DNA of 45,559 nt from Usitatibacter sp035624355 (GTDB taxonomy: Bacteria; Pseudomonadota; Gammaproteobacteria; Burkholderiales; Usitatibacteraceae): contig DASPRQ010000046.1 in the NCBI GenBank assembly GCA_035624355.1, forward strand, positions 1 through 45,559, given 5' to 3'. How positions within the stretch are numbered: the first letter of the stretch is position 1; each line of letters opens with the position of its first letter. The position numbers and the translations under genes were made by a program. Under the pieces are notes generated by a model. That model was not told where the DNA came from. It did no database searches and was given only the letters and a program-made list of their open reading frames with translations. Positions 35,800 through 44,887 of this stretch are shown here, one piece after another.

Positions 35800-36498
35800 A
35801 TGATCTCCTTCGTCGTTCCCGCCTACAACGAGGAGCGCTACCTCGGCGCGACGCTCGAGTCGATCCACGGGGCGGCGTGCGCGACGGGCGAGCCCTACGA
35901 GATCGTCGTCGCCGACGACGGCTCGACCGACGCCACGGCCGCGATCGCCGAGGCGGGAGGGGCGCGCGTGGCGCGCGCCGGGAAGCGCCAGATCGCCGCG
36001 GCGCGCAACGCCGGCGCGCGCGCCTCCACGGGCGAATTCCTGGTCTTCGTCGACGCCGACACGCGCATCGACGCCGCGGTCGTCGCCGAGGCGCTCGCGG
36101 CGCTGCGCTCGGACGCCGTGGGCGGAGGCGCCCCGGTGCGGATGGAGCCGTCGCCCCGCTGGGTCACGATCTTCATGAGGGCCTTCGTGCCGCTGTACTT
36201 CGGGCTCGCCCGCTGGGCCGCGGGGTGCTTCCTCTTCTGCACGCGAGCGGCGTTCGAGTCGGCCGGCGGCTTCGACGAGCGCTATTACGCGAGCGAGGAG
36301 ATCGGCCTTTCCCGGGCGCTCAAGCGCCAGGGGCGGTTCGTGATCCTGAAGGACTTCGTCACGAGCTCGTCGCGCAAGCTCGAGGGGCGCACGCCGATGG
36401 ACGTCCTCGTGATGTTCCTGCGGCTCGTCGCCGGCGGCCGCGCGGGCCTCATGCGGCGCACGGGCGCCACCGCGTTCTGGTATCCCGAGCGCCGCTGA
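35800..36498 (+). CDS. Family 2 glycosyltransferase
   Basis: 232 residues with a GT-A fold. FVVPAYNEERYLGATLESI at the N-terminus, DDGSTDAT (near 41-48) and the metal-binding DADT (near 86) are the GT2 nucleotide-sugar motifs; GGFDERYYASEEIGLSRAL resembles the acceptor-side [DE]D-like motif. No clear membrane anchor except a hydrophobic patch near 125-150. The acceptor and sugar are unknown. It ends 4 nt before the stop of a convergent gene. Confidence 0.88.
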   Translation: MISFVVPAYNEERYLGATLESIHGAACATGEPYEIVVADDGSTDATAAIAEAGGARVARAGKRQIAAARNAGARASTGEFLVFVDADTRIDAAVVAEALAALRSDAVGGGAPVRMEPSPRWVTIFMRAFVPLYFGLARWAAGCFLFCTRAAFESAGGFDERYYASEEIGLSRALKRQGRFVILKDFVTSSSRKLEGRTPMDVLVMFLRLVAGGRAGLMRRTGATAFWYPERR

Positions 36499-36502
36499 GG
36501 CT

Positions 36503-37519
36503 TCAGCCGCTGCGCGGCACGCGCCCGCGGATCGGGTAGGAGGGGTCGTTGTAGCCGGGCGTGGAGGGATGGCCCGGCTTCACCAGCGAATCGACGAACG
36601 CCTCGTCCTCGGCGTCGAAGGGCTTCCCGATCGCCGCGACATAGTCGTTCCACTGCTCGAGGGTGCGCGGGCCGCCGATCACGCTCGTGACGATCCGGTT
36701 GTTCAGCACCCAGTTGATCGCGAAATGCCCGGGCGTGAGGCCCTTCCTCTCCGCGTGCGCCTTGATCTTCTGCGCGATCTCGAGGGACTCGGCGCGGAAC
36801 TCCGTCTCCATGATCCGCCGGTCCCTGCGGCCCGCGCGCGTGCCCGCCTCGGGCTCCGCCCCCGGCTTGTACTTGCCGGTGAGGACGCCCCTCGCGACCG
36901 GGCTGTAGGGCACGACGCCCAGCCCGTGGTGCGCGCACGCGGGCAGGATCTCGTTCTCCGGCAGACGGTTGAGCAGGTTGTAGTACGGCTGCGAGGCGAC
37001 GGGGCGCGGCAGCCCCAGGCGGATGCAGGTGTTCACGAGCTCGGCCGTGCGCCAGCCGCGGTAGTTCGAGACGCCGAAGTAACGGACCTTGCCGGCCGCG
37101 AGGAGATCCGCCATCGCACGCACCGTCTCCTCGAGCGGGACGAGCTCGTGGTCGCGGTGCAGGTAGTAGAGGTCGACGTAGCCGGTGCCGAGGCGCCCGA
37201 GGCTCTCGTCGATCGCGGTCATGATCCACTTGCGCCCGGTGCCGCGCCGGTTCGGGTCCTCGCCCATGGGGTTGCCCACCTTCGAGGCGAGCACCCAGCG
37301 GTCGCGGTCCTGCGCGACGAGGCGTCCGACGATGCGCTCGCACTCGCCCTTCGAGTACACGTCGGCGGTGTCGATGAAGTTCACGCCGGCCTCGCGCGCC
37401 GCGGCGACGATGCGCGCGGCCTCGTGCGCGTCGGTGCGGTCGCCGAACATCATCGTGCCGAGGCAGAGCGGCGAGACCTTGAGCCCGCTCGACCCGAGGC
37501 TGCGGTATTCCATCGTCAT
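36503..37519 (-). CDS. Aldo/keto reductase
   Basis: 338 residues, NADPH-dependent oxidoreductase of the (beta/alpha)8 class. The catalytic tetrad is visible: Asp50 and Tyr55 (DTADVYSKG), Lys80 (ASKVG) and His121 (YYLHRDH). The cofactor-binding C-terminal part has VVPYSPVARGVLTGKY and SVIGGPRTLEQ. It resembles the YajO/Tas-like group. The ATG at 37519 shares ATGA with the stop of the upstream M20 peptidase gene; a second ATG at 37513 would lose that coupling. The physiological carbonyl substrate is unknown. Confidence 0.92.
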   Translation of the reverse strand: MTMEYRSLGSSGLKVSPLCLGTMMFGDRTDAHEAARIVAAAREAGVNFIDTADVYSKGECERIVGRLVAQDRDRWVLASKVGNPMGEDPNRRGTGRKWIMTAIDESLGRLGTGYVDLYYLHRDHELVPLEETVRAMADLLAAGKVRYFGVSNYRGWRTAELVNTCIRLGLPRPVASQPYYNLLNRLPENEILPACAHHGLGVVPYSPVARGVLTGKYKPGAEPEAGTRAGRRDRRIMETEFRAESLEIAQKIKAHAERKGLTPGHFAINWVLNNRIVTSVIGGPRTLEQWNDYVAAIGKPFDAEDEAFVDSLVKPGHPSTPGYNDPSYPIRGRVPRSG

Positions 37520-38877
37520 GCCTGCGTCCCCCCGAGCGCCGCGATCAGGTGCAAGCCGGAACGGATGCCGGCGAGGTAGAGCGACACCTTCGTGCTCTCG
37601 TTGGGCGCGTGGTTGTTCTCGTCGTAGGGCGCGAGCGGCACGACGATCGAGGGCAGGGCGAGCAGGCGCGTGAAGACGAAGTCGGGCGTCGTGCCGCCGA
37701 GCGAAGGCACGACGAGCGGCTCGCGCCCGAAGCCGCGCGCGACCGCCTCCTTCACGAGCGGCACGAGGGGATGGTCGATGGGCGTGCGCGAGGCGGGCGT
37801 CGCCTTCGTGCCGCGGATCTCGATGCCGCCGTAGCCGCGCCGCGCGGCGAAGTCGCGGATCGCCGCGAGCACGGCCCCGGGATCCTGGCCGCCCACGAGG
37901 CGCACGTCGGCCTTCGCGACGGCCTCCTTGTAGATGATGGTCTTCTGGCCCGGCCCCGTATAGCCGGAGGCGAATCCCGAGACGTTGAAGGCGGGCCGCA
38001 GCATCAGGCGCTCGTGGAAGAGTGCGTCGTCCGCGCCCGTCGTGGGCTCCACGCCCACGCTCTCGCGGAACCCGGCGCGGTCGACCGGAAGTCCCCGCAC
38101 CGCGGCGAGGTCCGTTTCCGCCACGCGCACGTCGGCGTATCCGGCGCCGGGCACGGCGAGGCGCCCGTCGCGGTCCACCATCTGGGCGAGCAGGTGGATG
38201 AGGTCGAGGGTGGGATTGGGCGCCACGCCGCCGAAGTTGCCGGAGTGGAGGTTCCGCGCCGCGCCCTTCGCGACGAGCTCGAGGCCGAGCATGCCGCGCA
38301 CGCCCATCAGCAGCACCGGCTGGTCGTTCGGGAACATCGGCCCGTCGGAGTAGCAGCACAGGTCCGCGCCGAGGCGCGCGCGGTTGGCCTCGACGAATGC
38401 CGGCAGCGGCGCGCTGCCCGTCTCCTCGTCGCCCTCGAGGATCACCTTCACGCGGATCGGCAGCTCGCCGTGCAGCTCGCGCCACAGCGCGACGGCGTGC
38501 AGCATCGCGAGGTGCTGGCCCTTGTTGTCGCCGGTGCCGCGGCCCCACACGCGGTCGCCCTCGACCACGGGCTCGAAGGGCCGCGTGCGCCAGCCCTCCT
38601 GCCTCTCGTCGGCGGGATAGACGTCGTAGTGGCCGTAGAGCAGCCACGTGCGCCGCGCATGCGCGGGCCCGATCTCGGCGTAGACGATGGGATGGCTCGC
38701 CGTTTCGTGCACCTCGACCGCGAAGCGCCAGCCCTCGAGGCGCCGGCGCAGGAACGCGACCTGGTCGCCGATCCCTTCGCCGGTGAGGCTCACCGAGGCG
38801 ATGCGCACCGATTCGAGCAGCGTGTCGACCAGGGCGCGGGAGCGCCGCTCCACCGCATCCGCGATCCGCGTGTCCAT
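37516..38877 (-). CDS. M20-family metallopeptidase (dipeptidase-like)
   Basis: 453 residues, predicted cytoplasmic two-zinc hydrolase. Metal and catalytic residues: His83 and Asp85 (YGHYDVYPA), bridging Asp117 (GTGDNKGQ), general base Glu151 and ligand Glu152 (EGDEETGS), and the late His in ENNHAPNE. The DNKGQ form is typical of carnosinase/cytosolic dipeptidase relatives rather than DapE or ArgE. The dimerisation (lid) domain is at about 195-345. The start at 38877 has AAGGAA about 10 nt upstream. It is translationally coupled to an aldo/keto reductase. Confidence 0.93.
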   Translation of the reverse strand: MDTRIADAVERRSRALVDTLLESVRIASVSLTGEGIGDQVAFLRRRLEGWRFAVEVHETASHPIVYAEIGPAHARRTWLLYGHYDVYPADERQEGWRTRPFEPVVEGDRVWGRGTGDNKGQHLAMLHAVALWRELHGELPIRVKVILEGDEETGSAPLPAFVEANRARLGADLCCYSDGPMFPNDQPVLLMGVRGMLGLELVAKGAARNLHSGNFGGVAPNPTLDLIHLLAQMVDRDGRLAVPGAGYADVRVAETDLAAVRGLPVDRAGFRESVGVEPTTGADDALFHERLMLRPAFNVSGFASGYTGPGQKTIIYKEAVAKADVRLVGGQDPGAVLAAIRDFAARRGYGGIEIRGTKATPASRTPIDHPLVPLVKEAVARGFGREPLVVPSLGGTTPDFVFTRLLALPSIVVPLAPYDENNHAPNESTKVSLYLAGIRSGLHLIAALGGTQA

Positions 38878-38973
38878 CCCGGTTTCCTTCCTGGAGGGAG
38901 GGATGGTACTCGAAGAACGGCAAGGGATGGGCTCGGTCCTGTAGCATGGAGCGCAGGATCCGCGGGGAGCCGC

Positions 38974-39183
38974 ATGGAAGACGTCGTCCTCACCAGCACG
39001 CTCACCTGCCCGAATTGCGGTCTCCGCAAGGAGGAGACGATGCCGACGGGTGCCTGCCAGTACCTCTACGAGTGCGCCGGTTGCGGAAGCTTGCTCGAGG
39101 CGAAGCCGGGGGACTGCTGCGTATTCTGCTCGTACGGCTCGGTGAAGTGCCCGCCGATGCAGCGAGCGAGCCGCCACCCCTGA
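38974..39183 (+). CDS. Small cysteine-rich zinc-ribbon-like protein (GDCCVFCSYG family)
   Basis: A 69-residue protein with nine cysteines: CPNC (12-15), Cys28, CAGC (34-37), then DCCVFCSYGSVKCPP with Cys48, 49, 52 and 59. The paired CxxC units suggest a zinc ribbon; the DCCVFCSYG block is a recognisable conserved signature of uncharacterised small proteins, some near metal-resistance genes. No signal peptide. The start has a GGGGAG SD at 38964-38969. It is divergent from the M20 gene (96-bp gap) and converges on pckG. A metal-binding or metal-handling role is a guess. Confidence 0.8.
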   Translation: MEDVVLTSTLTCPNCGLRKEETMPTGACQYLYECAGCGSLLEAKPGDCCVFCSYGSVKCPPMQRASRHP

Positions 39184-39190
39184 TCCGCCG

Positions 39191-39219
39191 AAATGAAAAG
39201 GCCCCGGGATCGGGGCCTT
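39191..39219 (-). terminator. Rho-independent terminator of pckG
   Basis: The 9-bp stem AAGGCCCCG/CGGGGCCTT (39198-39206 with 39211-39219) has a 4-nt loop. On the minus strand it runs straight into TTTTCATTT, a usable T tract, 25 nt after the pckG stop. On the plus strand the same stem lies 14 nt after the cysteine-rich gene and could also stop it, though with only a short T run. Confidence 0.85.
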
Positions 39220-39243
39220 CGCAGCGCCGCTCGCGAGGCCGTT

Positions 39244-41061
39244 CTACGCGAACTGGCGGTTCAGCTCCTCGTAGCGCATCTGGATTTCGGGGGGCGCGCG
39301 TCCCTCGAGCTTCTTGCCCAGCATCTCCTGGTGCAGCTTCATCTCGGCGCTCCACTGCGAGGGATCCACCGCGGTGGCGGCCTTCAAGCGCTCGGGACCG
39401 AAGCTCTCGAGCCCGGCCATGTCCAGCGCCGCGGGCACGTGCCCGAGCGGCGTCTCCTTCGCCCCGGCCTTGCCCTCGACGCGCTCCACGATCCACTTGA
39501 GCACGCGCATGTTCTCGCCGTAGCCCGGCCAGATGAACTTGCCGTTCGCGTCCTTGCGGAACCAGTTCACGAGGTAGATCCGCGGGGGGCTCGCGAGCTT
39601 CTTCCCGAACGCGAGCCAGTGCGCGAAGTAGTCCGACATGTTGTAGCCGCAGAACGCGATCATGGCGAACGGGTCGCGCCGCACCACGCCCACCTGGCCG
39701 GTGATCGCGGCGGTGGTCTCGGAGCCGAGCGTGGCCGCCATGTACACGCCGTCGCTCCAGCTGCGCGCCTCCGTGACGAGCGGGATCGTGGTCGAGCGCC
39801 GTCCGCCGAAGACGAACGCGTCGATCGGCACGCCGTCGGGGTTGTCCCAATGTGCGTCGAGAGAGGGCACCCGCGTCATGGAAACGGTGAAGCGCGCGTT
39901 GGGGTGCGCCGCGGGCCGGCCGCAGCCCGGCGTCCACTCCCGGCCGGTCCAGTCGGTGAGCTTCGGCGGAGGCTCCTTCGTCATGCCTTCCCACCACACG
40001 TCGCCCTCGGGCGTGAGCGCGACGTTGGTGAAGAGGGTGTCGGCCTTGATGGCCTCCATGCAGTTCGGGTTGGTGTCGTACCCGGTGCCGGGCGCCACGC
40101 CGAACATGCCGGCCTCGGGATTGATCGCGTAGAGCTTGCCGTCCTTGTGCGGCTTGATCCACGCGATGTCGTCGCCGATGGTGGTGACCTTCCAGCCCTT
40201 GAAGGCCGGCGGCGGGATGAGCATCGCGAAGTTGGTCTTGCCGCACGCGCTGGGGAAGGCCGCGGTCACATAGTGCTTGCGGCCCTCGGGCGATTCGACG
40301 CCCAGGATCAGCATGTGCTCGGCGAGCCAGCCCTCCTCGCGCCCCATCACCGAGGCGATGCGCAGCGCCATGCACTTCTTGCCGAGCAGCGCGTTGCCGC
40401 CGTAGCCGGAGCCGAAGGACATGATCTCCTTCGTCTCGGGGAAGTGCACGATGTACTTGTGCTCCTTGTTGCACGGCCACGGCACGTCCTTCTCGCCGGG
40501 CGCGAGCGGCGCGCCCACCGAGTGCAGGCACGGCACGAAATCGCCGTCGCCCAGCACGTCGAGCACCTTGCGCCCGATGCGCGTCATGATCCGCATGCTC
40601 ACGGCGACGTACGCCGAGTCCGAGATCTCCACGCCGATCTGGGAGATGTGCGAGCCGAGCGGCCCCATGCTGAAGGGCACCACGTACATCGTGCGCCCGC
40701 GCATGCAGCCGGCGAAGAGGCCCTCGAGCGTCGCCCGCATCTCGCCGGGATCGACCCAGTTGTTGGTCGGCCCCGCCCCGTCCCGGGTGCGCGAGCAGAT
40801 GAAGGTGCGGTCCTCGACGCGCGCGACGTCCGAGGGATCGGATCGCGCGAGGTAGCAATCGGGGCGCAGCTTCGGGTTCAGCTCGAGGAAGGTTCCCGCC
40901 GCGACGAGCTCGGCGCAGAGCCGCTCGTACTCCGCGTCGGAGCCGTCGCACCAGTGGATGCGATCCGGCCGGGTGAGGGCGGCCACGTCCTCGACCCACT
41001 TCAGCAGCCTGGCATTGCGGGCAGGGGCGGCGCCGGTGACTGGCGCGGCTTGTGCATGCAT
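39244..41061 (-). CDS. pckG: Phosphoenolpyruvate carboxykinase (GTP)
   Basis: Converts oxaloacetate and GTP to phosphoenolpyruvate, CO2 and GDP, the entry to gluconeogenesis. 605 residues, the size of the GTP-dependent class. The P-loop with its reactive cysteine is FPSACGKTN (269-277, Cys273 and Lys275), followed by the metal-binding IGDDIAW. RTRDGAGPTNNWVDP and GSGYGGNALLGKKC are further GTP-PCK signatures. The ATG has GGAGGAG about 8 nt upstream. A terminator follows the gene. It stands alone as a monocistronic unit. Confidence 0.97.
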   Translation of the reverse strand: MHAQAAPVTGAAPARNARLLKWVEDVAALTRPDRIHWCDGSDAEYERLCAELVAAGTFLELNPKLRPDCYLARSDPSDVARVEDRTFICSRTRDGAGPTNNWVDPGEMRATLEGLFAGCMRGRTMYVVPFSMGPLGSHISQIGVEISDSAYVAVSMRIMTRIGRKVLDVLGDGDFVPCLHSVGAPLAPGEKDVPWPCNKEHKYIVHFPETKEIMSFGSGYGGNALLGKKCMALRIASVMGREEGWLAEHMLILGVESPEGRKHYVTAAFPSACGKTNFAMLIPPPAFKGWKVTTIGDDIAWIKPHKDGKLYAINPEAGMFGVAPGTGYDTNPNCMEAIKADTLFTNVALTPEGDVWWEGMTKEPPPKLTDWTGREWTPGCGRPAAHPNARFTVSMTRVPSLDAHWDNPDGVPIDAFVFGGRRSTTIPLVTEARSWSDGVYMAATLGSETTAAITGQVGVVRRDPFAMIAFCGYNMSDYFAHWLAFGKKLASPPRIYLVNWFRKDANGKFIWPGYGENMRVLKWIVERVEGKAGAKETPLGHVPAALDMAGLESFGPERLKAATAVDPSQWSAEMKLHQEMLGKKLEGRAPPEIQMRYEELNRQFA

Positions 41062-41122
41062 TCTCGACTCCTCCGTGCGGGGGCCGGCCCTTCGATGTCG
41101 GGATCGGTCCTGTCGAACGTCG

Positions 41123-41128
41123 ATTATC
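41123..41128 (-). promoter_or_regulatory. Candidate -10 element of pckG
   Basis: GATAAT on the minus strand (5/6 to the -10 consensus) would place initiation near 41115, about 54 nt before the pckG ATG. No -35 match is seen at 16-18 bp upstream, where a palindromic repeat lies, so an activator or a different arrangement may be needed. Confidence 0.35.
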
Positions 41129-41130
41129 TC

Positions 41131-41158
41131 CGAAATCGGGGACGGACCCCGATCGGGG
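41131..41158. repeat. REP-like palindromic element
   Basis: The aldolase-pckG gap holds nested inverted repeats: ATCGGGG-ACGGA-CCCCGAT (41135-41141 with 41147-41153), and the 12-bp perfect palindrome CCCCGATCGGGG (41147-41158) that shares an arm. The same bases can therefore fold in two alternative ways. The form resembles dispersed REP-type intergenic palindromes of proteobacteria with GGGG/CCCC cores. It may end the aldolase message. Copy number cannot be judged from one window. Confidence 0.5.
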
Positions 41159-41169
41159 CCTGCCCCCTC

Positions 41170-41808
41170 TTACTTCCCGTAAGTCCTGAACTTCTCGACG
41201 ACCCGGGCCATTTCGACCGCGTCGAGCAGCACCGGTTCGCCGGCCTGGAGCGCCTGCCAGTACAGGCGCGCGAGCGCTTCCACCTTCTCGGCGAGCTCCA
41301 CCGCGTCCTCGAGCGTGGCGCCGAAGGCGACCAGCCCGTGGTTGGCGAGCAGGCACGCCCGGCGGTCCTCGAGGGCGGCGAGCGCGCGGTCCGAAAGATC
41401 CTGCGTGCCGAAGGTCGCGTAGCCGGCGCAGCGGATGTCGGCCCCGCCGGCGAAGGCCACCTCGTAGTGGAACGCCGGGATGCCGCGGCGCAGGCACGCG
41501 AGCGTGGTCGCGTAGGGCGAGTGGGTGTGCGCGACGGCCTGCGCCTCGGCGTGTCGCCGGTAGACGTCGCGGTGCAGCCGCCATTCCGAGGAGGGCGCGC
41601 GGGCGCCGTGGAATCCGTCGGCGGCGTCGACGTGGACGATGTCGGCGGGGCGCAGGCGCTCGTAGGCGAGCCCCGTGGGCGTCACGAGGAAGCCGCCGTC
41701 CCAGCGCCGGCTGAGGTTGCCCGAGCGCCCGGGATTGAGCCCGAGCGCCGCGAGCCGTTGCGCCCCGGCGACGAGGCCTTCGCGCGCCTCGCGCTCAGCG
41801 GTCTTCAC
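41170..41808 (-). CDS. Class II aldolase, L-fuculose-phosphate aldolase type (Ald2-like)
   Basis: 212 residues, predicted zinc aldolase. Zinc ligands His94 and His96 (AHTHS) and His157 (NHGL) and catalytic Glu75 (PSSEW) align with FucA; TPTGLAYERL, AGYATFGTQDLS and the ending VVEKFRTYG are FucA-like end to end. Members of this class beside mtnA can act as Ald2 in a DHAP shunt, splitting 5-methylthio- or 5-deoxyribulose-1-phosphate into DHAP and an aldehyde. The alternative, MtnB dehydratase, is the same superfamily but fits the sequence less well. The GTG start at 41808 overlaps the mtnA stop in GTGA, so the two are coupled. Confidence 0.83.
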   Translation of the reverse strand: MKTAEREAREGLVAGAQRLAALGLNPGRSGNLSRRWDGGFLVTPTGLAYERLRPADIVHVDAADGFHGARAPSSEWRLHRDVYRRHAEAQAVAHTHSPYATTLACLRRGIPAFHYEVAFAGGADIRCAGYATFGTQDLSDRALAALEDRRACLLANHGLVAFGATLEDAVELAEKVEALARLYWQALQAGEPVLLDAVEMARVVEKFRTYGK

Positions 41809-42911
41809 GCGCCCGAGGCCCGGCGCCGCGGCGCCTCCGGCCGCAGCTTCGCGAGCTCCTGCTGCGTCGCCGCGACGAGCCCTCGCTCCGTGATGAGGCC
41901 CGTCACGAGCTCGGCGGGCGTCACGTCGAAGGCGGGGTTCGCGACGGCGGTCGCGCCGGCGGCGATCGTCACCTCGGCGAAGCGGCCCTCGGGGTCGAGG
42001 CCGCGCACGGTGCGCACCTCGTCCTCGGCGCGCTCCTCGATGGGAATCTCCGTCATCGCGTCCTCGATCCCCCAGTCGATCGTGGGCGTGGGCACCGCCG
42101 CGTAGAACGGCACGCCGTTCGCTTTCGCCGCGAGCGCCTTGAGGTAGGTGCCGATCTTGTTGCACACGTCGCCGCGCCGCGACACGCGGTCGGCGCCCAC
42201 CAGGACGAGGTCGACCTTCCCGCGCTGCATGAGGTGGCCGCCCGCGTTGTCCACGACGAGCGTGTGCGGCACGCCCGCGCTCGCCAGCTCCCACGCGGTC
42301 AGCAGCCCCTGGTTGCGCGGGCGCGTTTCGTCCACCCACACGTGGACGGGAATGCCGCGCTCGTGCGCCATGAAGAGGGGCGCCGTGACGGTGCCCCAGT
42401 CCACGGTCGCGATCCAGCCCGCGTTGCAGTGGGTGAGGATGTTGATCGTCCTCGCGCGCTTCGCGTGCTCGCGCTCGAGGATCGCGAGGCCGTGGCGGCC
42501 GATGGATTCGTTGAGCGCCACGTCCTCGTCGGCGATGGCCTGCGCCTCGGCCCACGCGGCCTGGGCGCGCCCGGCAAGCGCGATCGGGGCGAGCCGCTCG
42601 CGCATGCGCCCGACGGCCCAGGCGAGGTTCACGGCGGTGGGGCGCGTCGCGCGCAGCTCCCGCGAGGCGCGATCGATGGATTCGTCGGAAGGATCGCGCG
42701 CGACGGCGAGGGCCACGCCGAACGCGGCCGCCACGCCGATGAGCGGGGCTCCCCGCACGCGCATGGCGAGGATCGCCTCGGCCATCGCGTCCGCCGAGGC
42801 GATGGTGCGCGTCTCGAACACGTGCGGCAGGCGCGTCTGGTCGATGATGTGCACCGCGCCCGATGCCGCGTCGGCCCAGAGGCTGCGATAATGTCGATCG
42901 CCCACTTTCAT
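41805..42911 (-). CDS. mtnA: S-methyl-5-thioribose-1-phosphate isomerase
   Basis: Isomerises the aldose 5-methylthioribose-1-phosphate to the ketose 5-methylthioribulose-1-phosphate; 368 residues. Active-site residues are Cys162 (LTHCNAG) and Asp241 (VGADRV), with RVRGAPLIGVAAAFG (51-65), ETRPRNQG and the GDVCNKIGTY loop as family markers. The start at 42911 (MKVGDRHYRSLWAD) matches the usual N-terminus. The next gene encodes a FucA-type aldolase, and no mtnB, mtnC or mtnD genes are in view. Its ATG overlaps, on opposite strands, a short plus-strand ORF start within the palindrome CATG. Confidence 0.95.
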   Translation of the reverse strand: MKVGDRHYRSLWADAASGAVHIIDQTRLPHVFETRTIASADAMAEAILAMRVRGAPLIGVAAAFGVALAVARDPSDESIDRASRELRATRPTAVNLAWAVGRMRERLAPIALAGRAQAAWAEAQAIADEDVALNESIGRHGLAILEREHAKRARTINILTHCNAGWIATVDWGTVTAPLFMAHERGIPVHVWVDETRPRNQGLLTAWELASAGVPHTLVVDNAGGHLMQRGKVDLVLVGADRVSRRGDVCNKIGTYLKALAAKANGVPFYAAVPTPTIDWGIEDAMTEIPIEERAEDEVRTVRGLDPEGRFAEVTIAAGATAVANPAFDVTPAELVTGLITERGLVAATQQELAKLRPEAPRRRASGA

Positions 42912-43094
42912 GGTCCGGATTCTAGCCTTCCTGGCCCTCGCGCTCTCCGGCTGCGCCGCCGTCGCGCCGGTGGCGAGAGGTCGCCGCGCGACTGCGCCCC
43001 GGAGGCCCGCGCGCTCGCCGAGGGCCCCCCTGAAAATGGCGCGCCGCGAGCCCATTTCCGGTAAAATCCAGCTTTACCAGCGCGAGGTTCGCAC

Positions 43095-43098
<4 letters not shown>
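42910..43098 (+). CDS. Possible 62-residue lipoprotein-like peptide before pyrG
   Basis: This short frame begins with a lipoprotein-like signal (MVRILAFLALALSGC, lipobox LSGC with Cys15), then an Arg/Pro-rich, low-complexity remainder, and overlaps the pyrG ATG as ATGA. Against it: no SD, the start sits on the opposite-strand mtnA start codon, the tail is not lipoprotein-like, and the pyrG promoter lies inside it. It may be chance or a remnant. Not recognised as a known family. Confidence 0.2.
43060..43078 (+). promoter_or_regulatory. pyrG -10 element within an inverted repeat
   Basis: TAAAAT (43062-43067, 5/6 to consensus) lies 28 nt before the pyrG ATG and shares CGGTAAAATC with the tpiA promoter. 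It is part of a perfect inverted repeat GGTAAA-N7-TTTACC (43060-43065 with 43073-43078). A -35 match is not evident at 16-18 bp. The repeat could be an operator or an early mRNA hairpin. Confidence 0.45.
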
Positions 43099-44765
<1,667 letters not shown>

Positions 44766-44827
44766 GCTTCTCCCTCTGCTTTGGGAGGGGGCCCGCGCTT
44801 GCGAGTGACGCGACCCAAAGATCTTGG

Positions 44828-44872
44828 GAACGCAGATGAACGCCGATGAACCCAACGCAAACGAACGCAGAT
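44828..44872. repeat. 10-bp tandem repeat in the pyrG-kdsA spacer
   Basis: GAACGCAGAT occurs at 44828-44837 and 44863-44872, with a one-mismatch copy GAACGCCGAT at 44838-44847 and a decayed copy at 44848-44857. The A-rich unit contrasts with the surrounding GC-rich DNA. It resembles dispersed intergenic repeats of the ACGCAGATGAACGC kind seen in environmental proteobacteria. Confidence 0.6.
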
Positions 44873-44887
44873 AGGGCAGGGTAGAGA

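Noticed and set aside
36494..36507. Small inverted repeat GCTGA-GGCT-TCAGC across the two convergent stop codons
   Set aside because: It largely reflects the symmetry of facing TGA codons. The stem is 5 bp with no T tract, so it is not called a terminator.
41170..41808. MtnB (methylthioribulose-1-phosphate dehydratase) as the name of the gene after mtnA
   Set aside because: The sequence follows L-fuculose-phosphate aldolase from end to end, including the PSSEW and YATFGT blocks, so an Ald2-like aldolase is preferred, though not proven.
44766..44790. CTCCC/GGGAG hairpin after pyrG as a terminator
   Set aside because: The stem has only five Watson-Crick pairs in a row and an 8-nt loop, and no T tract follows.
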